Positions 58,701 through 64,000 of a DNA stretch of 64,000 nucleotides are shown piece after piece (within the stretch, counting starts at the first letter, position 1; each line of letters starts with the position of its first letter). Both the position numbers and the translations under genes were made by a program. The stretch comes from Saussurea involucrata (taxonomy: Eukaryota > Streptophyta > Magnoliopsida > Asterales > Asteraceae). Below the pieces are notes generated by a model. It did not search any database. It had not been told where the DNA came from and saw nothing but the letters and a program-made list of their open reading frames with translations. The stretch spans positions 146,929,429-146,993,428 of the forward strand of contig CM066314.1 in NCBI GenBank assembly GCA_033807775.1, given 5' to 3'.

Positions 58701-60847
58701 TTTATTTTAAACTACTCGTGAGTTTTCGAGCTTGAGAAATGGCCGAGTCGAGTATACTGATACTCGAGCTCGACTCGCATCATTTACACCCATGTACATG
58801 AGTGTACACTCCACACCTCCTAGCGCGTGATATAACTTAACTACCAACCACATATTGCATACACAACGAGTGTTGGAGAGTAGAGGAGAAAAGTGAGTGT
58901 ACCACATGACTGCAAAATTTTCCATTTTCTGGATTGATGCCCATAACTGAGGTTCCTGTAAAGACCAACAATGGTTTCCATGGTAAAAGCGAGAACGTCA
59001 TTTCCATCGTCCACCTTGTAGTTAACTCGTATGGTCCTGTCTATTCAGAAAAAGAATGCTAAAAGAAGAGAAGTATATAAAAATGCCCCTGTATCACTTC
59101 TTATTCCACTTTTTCAAAAAATAGTCAAATATTTCACAAGTGTCCATTTTGCAACTTGCGAAATGTATTTTTATATTAAAAATATGATTCTGGTGAGCCA
59201 TAATCAAGCGACTATGGACATTTTGCAAGCCGACCCCACCAGAAACATATTTAGTTTAGAAGAAGTACATTTCACAAGTTGCGAAATAGGCACTTGTGGC
59301 TGTTTTGGTCCAAAGTGGGCTAAAAAGTGAATAGGAGGGAACCATTTGGTCAATTTTTTCCTAACTACTTATATCAGAAAAACCATTACCATGACATGGT
59401 GTTGATAATTGATTTCCAACAGGATTCATTTGTGGGGATGCAAGATGTCATCCCAAGAACTAAAATAAAACTAAGGGTATGATAGTAAACTAGTAAAGTC
59501 ACATCTTTGTACTGATCTTTAGTTAGTTAGGTGCTAGTTAGAATTAATATAAATACGGTTTCAGATATTTTCACATGGTATCTGAGAAGAAGGTGGTCTA
59601 CCACTTTACAGGCGCAACACTTTGGGTGTATAAGATTCCCACATCAGCTAGACTTGGACCATTTATACTCTATATATGTTGGAACCTTCCTTTTCTCTCC
59701 TCAAACGCTCTTTCGGAGAGTAATCTAATGGAGTTCCACATATTCTCACATAAGTTTCATAACAACATCAGCAATGGTGTCTTCTCTGATGCACAATGTA
59801 TACAGTGCCTAGCTTCTGTCTCAATGGTCGGTAGGAGTTTTCGTTCTCGTTTTGCAAACCCAGCCCCTGTCTTCACCTAAATCCAGCTTATATGAAATTG
59901 TGCATGTATTGAATCAATTGGAAAGAGTTACAACCCTATTTATACTAGTTTAAACCATCACCTAATAACTCCTAAAGATTAGTTACAACTTATCAGCTTT
60001 TTTAGTTATTTTACATATATAAGCAATCCCAAGCATCCCCTAAATAACAACTTATAAGCGAAGACAAACAATTTTTATAGAACTCTATTCCGACACCACA
60101 TAAGTTAACAAACACTTTTACATAAAAGCATAAGTTGTTTTAAATAAGCAATCCCAGATTGGGAACTTTGTGATAACAATTACTAAGTGGAGCTTCTAAT
60201 AGGTTTCCAACAAACAGAATGAAACCAATGGGCCTCATGATGTTTCAGTTCATTTTCCGTAGAAATACTTCAAAAAACAAACAAACAGAATGATGTTTGT
60301 CTCAGATTCGCTACACAATCAATACGTATTTTGCAAGTAAAAGCCACTAGGTTTAAAATCAAGGCACAATTACGCAGTTACATAATCCAGTATGTGTTTA
60401 GATAAGTACCTGTCTGACCCAGTGGAGCTGAAAATTAGGAGAGAACACCAGCTTCAACATTGCAATGTTGAACAAATACCCGCTTATACTGTCGTGCTTC
60501 GTGATTGGATCCCGAAATTTGACCTGTTCGTCATACGCCGTCCGATCAATTCCTTGATCATCGAAGAGATGTGGAAGGTCATCGTACAAGAAATCTACCA
60601 ACCGTTCAACATCGACTTTCGACGATTTTGGCGGGATTTGTTCTACCAAACTCAGTCTAATGCGAGTTCTATTATTATCCACTAGAGCTCTGTTTCTGAA
60701 TTGCTTGATGAAGAAGACGGAGTTTTCCGTCGGTTTTAGTCTCCGGTGAGTAAGATAATTGCAGGAAATTGGCCGGATAATGGTGCCGGAGAGATGTGAG
60801 GTGGTCATTTCTCTATGTGATATGGGGACAAACAACTGGACTTCCAA
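52777..60847 (-). CDS. HBP5: SOUL heme-binding protein with DUF2358 domain (HBP5-like)
   Basis: Probably plastid protein that binds heme or other tetrapyrroles; similar to the Arabidopsis DUF2358+SOUL protein HBP5. Eight exons: 60847-60410, 59040-58903, 55053-54985, 54913-54842, 54754-54672, 54354-54223, 53623-53410, 52821-52777; 396 residues. The N-terminal about 75 residues are Ser/Arg/Thr-rich like a transit peptide. DUF2358 follows (LVDFLYDDLPHLFDDQGID; DPITKHDSISGYLFNI; GPYELTTRWTM), then SOUL from about residue 195 (ETPKYQILKRTATYEVRKY, MTTPVFTQ, EGGFATVLKFSG, CLLARYNDPGRT, NEVLIWLEDF). All junctions are GT-AG and the frame closes. A second ATG at codon 14 could also serve. Intron 2 is 3.8 kb of nested transposons. 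Confidence 0.94.
52926..53306. mobile_element. MITE with about 60-bp inverted repeats (HBP5 intron 7)
   Basis: Left ATTTTGCAACCCAGTAAAAG...CAACCCGTACAACC..., right inverted GGGTTGCACGGGGTTGTAACC and GGGTTGCAAAATA, inside TATATA runs. Outer limits approximate. Confidence 0.7.
53684..53960. mobile_element. MITE, TTACCGGGTAAG family, copy 6 (HBP5 intron 6)
   Basis: Left GGGTCCATTTACTAAACGC, right GCGTTTGGGTAAATGACCC, 277 bp. Good copy for a consensus. Confidence 0.8.
54525..54605 (+). repeat. SINE-like 3' fragment (HBP5 intron 5)
   Basis: AAAGGTTTGCATACATCTTATT then GGGATATATTGGGTTTGTTT, followed by GGTTT repeats. See 38050. Confidence 0.4.
56120..57186 (+). mobile_element. solo LTR of a Sirevirus-like copia element
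   Basis: LTR 56125-57181 (1057 bp) from TGTTGG to CTAACA, flanked by exact ATTAA duplications (56120-56124, 57182-57186). Plus-strand TATAAAAG near 56877. The U5 end has the same C-run/TTCTAC word as the LTR at 5549-6520, but the body differs, so it is a different family of the lineage. It carries the CCACCGAT hairpin array. A product of unequal recombination between two LTRs. Confidence 0.88.
56327..56540. repeat. CCACCGA.T / A.TCGGTGG hairpin array in the solo LTR
   Basis: An 86-bp or so unit is duplicated. Each unit holds two potential hairpins, CCACCGAAT...ATTCGGTGG and CCACCGAT...ATCGGTGG, with loops of about 11-13 bases. Confidence 0.85.
57983..58405. mobile_element. PIF-type MITE, GGGTGCGTTTGG family (HBP5 intron 2)
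   Basis: 57986-58402 with TAA on both sides. Left GGGTGCGTTTGGTACGCAGAC, right GTGTACCAAACACACCC. It sits between two copies of a 35-base block, GAAGTTGTCCCACATTGG and following, at about 57953 and 58411. Confidence 0.85.
59125..59320. repeat. inverted/direct repeat in HBP5 intron 1
   Basis: TTTCACAAGTGTCC...AACTTGCGAAATG at the left and ACATTTCACAAGTTGCGAAA...CACTTGTG at the right can pair. Possibly a small MITE; no clear target duplication. Confidence 0.45.
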
Positions 60848-61003
60848 GTTTTTGTGGTGGGAGGGAAAAATTACATTTCTTCTAAAGGAATGTACAAGTG
60901 ATGAAGCATATGGTACATCTTGGTGTTAATAGCAAAATGGGCCTGGTCTGTTATGGTTAATTATTGGGCTTTTGATATGGATCTTATGACAATCCACGTC
61001 CAT
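60848..61003. promoter_or_regulatory. HBP5 upstream region, shortened by the Harbinger element
   Basis: Only about 150 bases separate the HBP5 ATG from the repeats that look like the Harbinger end. No clear TATA box. Confidence 0.35.
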
Positions 61004-61166
61004 GCAATTCATTTACACTTTCAACCGTGTCATATCAGCTTTTGCAATTACCTTTCAGACCATCCACATCCCTGCAATTCATAAACTTTCAATTGTGCCA
61101 CATCAGCTTTTGCAATTACCTTCCACACACGTGCAATCCACCTATACTTTCAAAAGTGGTCCCCAC
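61004..61166. repeat. tandem repeat, about 2.5 units of 60-65 bp
   Basis: Units share GCAATTCAT..ACTTTCAA..GTG.CA.ATCAGC and TTTTGCAATTACCTT. Likely subterminal repeats of the Harbinger element. Confidence 0.6.
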
Positions 61167-61445
61167 TGTAACATTTATTAATTACTTTATAAATTATTAT
61201 ATACATTTTATTTTTTAATTAATATAACATAATATATGAAATTCTTTATTTTAATTTAATGTTAATTAAAATATAAACATTAATTTCAAATAAACGATTA
61301 ATATATGATATAATAATACAATACAATCATTTTATTTATTTTATAGTTTAGTGTTTTAATTTAATATATAATTTATTAAATTATATCAAAACACAACATT
61401 TATTGAATTAAAAAGATTACATACAGATAGAAATAAAATATTACA

Positions 61446-62824
61446 TTAATCACTGTTTTCTTCTCCTGCAAATCGACTCCAAATCTCTTCAACCAAGTCT
61501 GCTTGTAGTTGATTGTTATGAAACCTGTTACGTATCCTTGCATGACTTTGAAGATAGTTTTCATACTCAGGAAGATGATTTCGAGAAACTTGAGGCATAG
61601 ATATACTAAAATTAGCATCATCTGTAAAATCAAATTGACGAATATACGAGTCTCGTTCATCTTCCACAATCATGTTGTGCATTATTACGCAAGCTCGTAG
61701 TATTTCATCGATTATTTCCTTGAACCACATGCGTGATGGACCTCTAACTATAGCAAACCGTGATTGTAACACTCCAAACGCTCTTTCTACATCTTTCCTA
61801 GATGATTCTTGTTTTTTTGCAAATAGTTGATGTTTTTGACTTTGGGGTAATGGGATGGACTTCACAAAAGTAGCATAGTTAGGGTAGATTTCATCTGCAA
61901 GGTAGTATCCTAAATTATAGTTGTTACCATTAACAGAGAAGTTAACCTCTGGTGCTTTCCCTTCTAAGACCTCATGGAAGATAGGAGAACGATCTAGCAC
62001 GTTGATATCATTTAATGTACCCGGAAGCCCAAAATAAGCATGCCATATCCACAAATCTTGTGAAGCAACCGCTTCTAACATAATTGTTGGAGTTTTATGA
62101 TCCCCTCTAGCATATTGTCCGTGCCATGCCACGGGACAATTTTTCCACTCCCAATGCATACAATCGATACTTCCTAACATACCTGGAAAACCGCGTTGGT
62201 GCCCAATATAAAGTAATCGTTGAAGGTCAGCGACATTTGGTCTTCGTAAATACTAGTCCCCAAACACTGCAATAATAGCTCGTACAAACTTCTTAACACA
62301 TTTTATTGTTGTGGTTTCACCAATTCGTAAATATTCATCAACGGCATCTGCGGCTACACCATATGCTAACATTCGTATCGCAGCAATACACTTCTGAAGA
62401 GATGATAATTTTGATCTACCAGTACAATCGATACCACTTTCAAAGTATCGATCCCGATTCTTCACACCTTCAACTATGCGAAGAAATAATGGTCTCCGCA
62501 TTCGAAATCTACGTCGAAATATATCGTCATTATATGTCGGATTCTCAGAAAAATAGTCTTCATATAGTCGTCGATCTCCATCTTCACGATTTCTTTCTAT
62601 ATTTCTTCTTTTCTTCTTTTCTTCTTTTTACGTTTTAATGAAGAAGTTGCATCTACTATTTGTTGTTTTTGTAAGGCAACATATTGGGTAGTAAGTTTGG
62701 AGGAAGAATCATCAACAAGCCATTGAACAAATTTTTCTGATGTTGAAGACGAAGAAGATGAAGAAGAATCACTCTCAGATTCAGAAATTTTTAAAAACAA
62801 AGTGTTTATGGTTAATAGGCTCAC
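61446..62824 (-). pseudogene. Harbinger (DDE_Tnp_4) transposase, broken
   Basis: Read from 62824 down: serine-rich N-terminus (SESESDSSSSSSSSTSEK) and Lys-rich run; middle part RRPLFLRIVEGVKNRD and helix-turn-helix-like YGVAADAVDEYLRIGETT; nuclease domain with D of GSIDCMHWEW, D of GTLNDINVL, D of YYLADEIYPNY and E of VERAFGVLQ; and end at 61446. Two lesions: a one-base frame change in the AAG-rich tract about 62600-62635, and an in-frame TAG at 62253-62255 where relatives usually have Glu (GDEYLR). Otherwise the frame is open, so inactivation is recent. Confidence 0.88.
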
Positions 62825-62870
62825 ATCTAGTTGTATTTATATAAAATTATTACATTATTAAACACATATA

Positions 62871-63018
62871 TGACACTGTTCACATGTGATGTCTGACACT
62901 GTTCACATGTGATGTCTGGCACTGTTCACCCGTGATGTCAGACACTGTTCACATGTGATGTCAGACACTGTTCACATGTGATGTGTATAGTGGACGTTAC
63001 TGTTCACCCGTGACATAT
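62871..63018. repeat. 23-bp minisatellite in the divergent Harbinger promoter
   Basis: Five units of GACACTGTTCACATGTGATGTC type from 62871 to 62985 plus a degenerate sixth at about 62999-63018. Each has the palindrome CACATGTG or the variant CACCCGTG. Confidence 0.9.
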
Positions 63019-63033
63019 GGTTTCATTACCATT

Positions 63034-63042
63034 ATATATAGT
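63034..63042 (+). promoter_or_regulatory. putative TATA box of Harbinger ORF1
   Basis: TATATATAG, about 85 bases before the ATG at 63126. On the other strand TATATAAAT (near 62840) could serve the transposase. Confidence 0.45.
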
Positions 63043-63125
63043 GTAGGCTTGAGGTTTCAAAACACATCATCAATCCAGTCCACTCTCATACTCTGTTATA
63101 TCTCTTCATTTGCTACGATTTTGTA

Positions 63126-64000
63126 ATGGATCCATCAAGGCCCCAATTCAACCCGTTTTTCAATTTCTGCCAACCTTCATCCTATAATACAAATGATGAT
63201 GCACAAGACATAACTCCTCCTACTCCAATATACCCCAGTCCTAACTTTCCTATGATGAACCCCAACAATTTTCAAATGCCAATGTACCAAAACTCAAATT
63301 TCCCAAACTATCCACACAATTTTCAAATGCCATTTTACCCAAATCCTACTACCACTCCCCAATTTTTAGAATTTTCTACACAACCAAATCTCGTGCCGGA
63401 GCAAGCAAGCGGTTCTAAAAACGAAAAAAATCGATGGACAACCAAAGATGACATATTGTTGTGTAGTGCTTGGCTTAACATAGGCAAAGATGCAACAATT
63501 GGTACTGATCAAAGCAAGCTAAATTTTGGAACCGTGTACTTGAATATTACGATGTGAATCGTAACATGAGTTCTCAAAAAAGTAGGAATCGTCAAGCTCT
63601 TCAGAATCGTTGGAGTCGATTGAATCATGCTGTTTCAAAGTTTGTTGGGTGTTACGAGCAAATCCTACACCGACGTGAAAGTGGGCTGAATGAAGAAGAC
63701 AAAAAACAGAGCATTAGAGTTGTATCGTTCGTTGGAAGGTGGACAATTCAATTTCTTGCATGCTTGGGTTGAATTGCGTGATCAAGAAAAATGGATCAGT
63801 CAACGAGAGAGACCTGTAGAGGTTGACCTAATAGAAGATAGGGGGTCGAAGAGAACAAAAAATGACGGTTCGGGACAATACACCTCATCATCCTCAAATA
63901 CAAACACATCGACCCTTGAGCTAACGTCGACTGCTCGTCCAATGGGAAGGAAAGCTTCAAAGGATAAAGGTAAACAAGAATGTTTATCAACTAACTCTAT
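63126..64000 (+). pseudogene. Harbinger ORF1, Myb/SANT-like protein, frameshifted, partial
   Basis: N-terminal Pro/Asn/Phe-rich stretch with two NNFQMP/HNFQMPFYP repeats, then the Myb/SANT-like trihelix start RWTTKDDILLCSAWLNIGKD. Near 63512 the frame shifts by one base; the next frame has YYDVNRNMSSQKSRN and NRWSRLNHAVSKFVGC. A second shift near 63705 leads to GGQFNFLHAWVELRD and a Lys/Ser-rich tail that leaves the window. Such proteins direct the Harbinger transposase to DNA and the nucleus; family members are often mis-annotated in plant genomes as glutathione S-transferase T3-like. Confidence 0.85.

Larger units (their letters stand above)
55338..58803. mobile_element. 3.4-kb MULE-like element in HBP5 intron 2
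   Basis: Exact 9-base flanks TACATGAGT at 55338-55346 and 58795-58803. Ends share GGGTGTAAATGAT.CGAG in inverted order, with ACTCGA/TCGAGT-rich subterminal DNA on both sides. No transposase seen. It contains a solo LTR (56125-57181) and a PIF-type MITE (57986-58402). Confidence 0.75.
61004..64000. mobile_element. PIF/Harbinger element, right end beyond window
   Basis: Two divergent genes, the standard plant Harbinger layout: DDE transposase (-) and Myb/SANT-like DNA-binding protein (+), on either side of a 300-bp intergenic region with a minisatellite. Terminal repeats could not be defined because one end is outside. Both genes are damaged. Confidence 0.85.

Noticed and set aside
1..64000. 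Bacterial or organellar features (CRISPR, operons, Shine-Dalgarno sites, rRNA)
   Set aside because: Nothing of the kind seen. Clear spliced nuclear genes and plant transposons throughout; the tandem arrays lack CRISPR unit structure.

Overview
This is plant nuclear DNA: AT-rich, with intron-containing genes and a dense load of plant transposons. Five complete host genes are recognisable, and their splice junctions and reading frames close: an AKT1-type inward K+ channel (16170-23784, +), a RING-variant membrane E3 ligase (24668-29323, -), the 26S proteasome ATPase RPT6 (33727-40086, -), histone H2A.Z (49170-51788, +) and a DUF2358+SOUL heme-binding protein, HBP5-like (52777-60847, -). All are most like eudicot versions. 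The Harbinger, Sirevirus and SINE content gives an impression of an asterid, perhaps Asteraceae, but nothing here proves that.

Layout. 1-6520 is the 5' LTR, gag and most of pol of a Ty1/copia Sirevirus-like retrotransposon on the minus strand, whose 3' end lies outside the window. 8435-13389 holds a SINE, a 1.7-kb internally deleted MULE with 9-bp target duplications, and a 2.6-kb deleted Ty3/gypsy element with two LTRs and a 5-bp duplication. 13.4-16.0 kb has microsatellites, direct repeats, a hAT-like element and a MITE that ends just upstream of AKT1. 29.7-33.5 kb is a transposon nest (SINEs inside a PIF-type MITE, a hAT inside an older repeat). 40338-45658 is a 5.3-kb MULE that keeps a transposase zinc-knuckle end, a broken GRF zinc-finger gene and two LTR-like modules with hairpin arrays. 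61.0-64.0 kb is a PIF/Harbinger element with divergent, broken transposase and Myb-like genes; it runs off the right edge.

The host genes are unrelated housekeeping or transport genes, not a pathway cluster. Transposons fill their introns: AKT1 intron 10, RPT6 introns 1-3, the single H2A.Z intron, and especially HBP5 intron 2. That last intron contains a 3.4-kb element with 9-bp duplications, itself carrying a solo LTR and a MITE. H2A.Z and HBP5 are convergent. RINGv and RPT6 are both on the minus strand, separated by the 29.7-33.5 kb nest.

No clearly new multi-gene system was found. The best leads are a gag/pol stop codon sitting in a perfect-looking branch-point/3'-splice context in the Sirevirus; a TCAGC/GCTGA word bias through that whole element; a MITE that supplies part of an RPT6 splice donor; a MITE family built of TTACCGGGTAAG-like palindromes; and hairpin-array modules inside the 5.3-kb MULE and the solo LTR.
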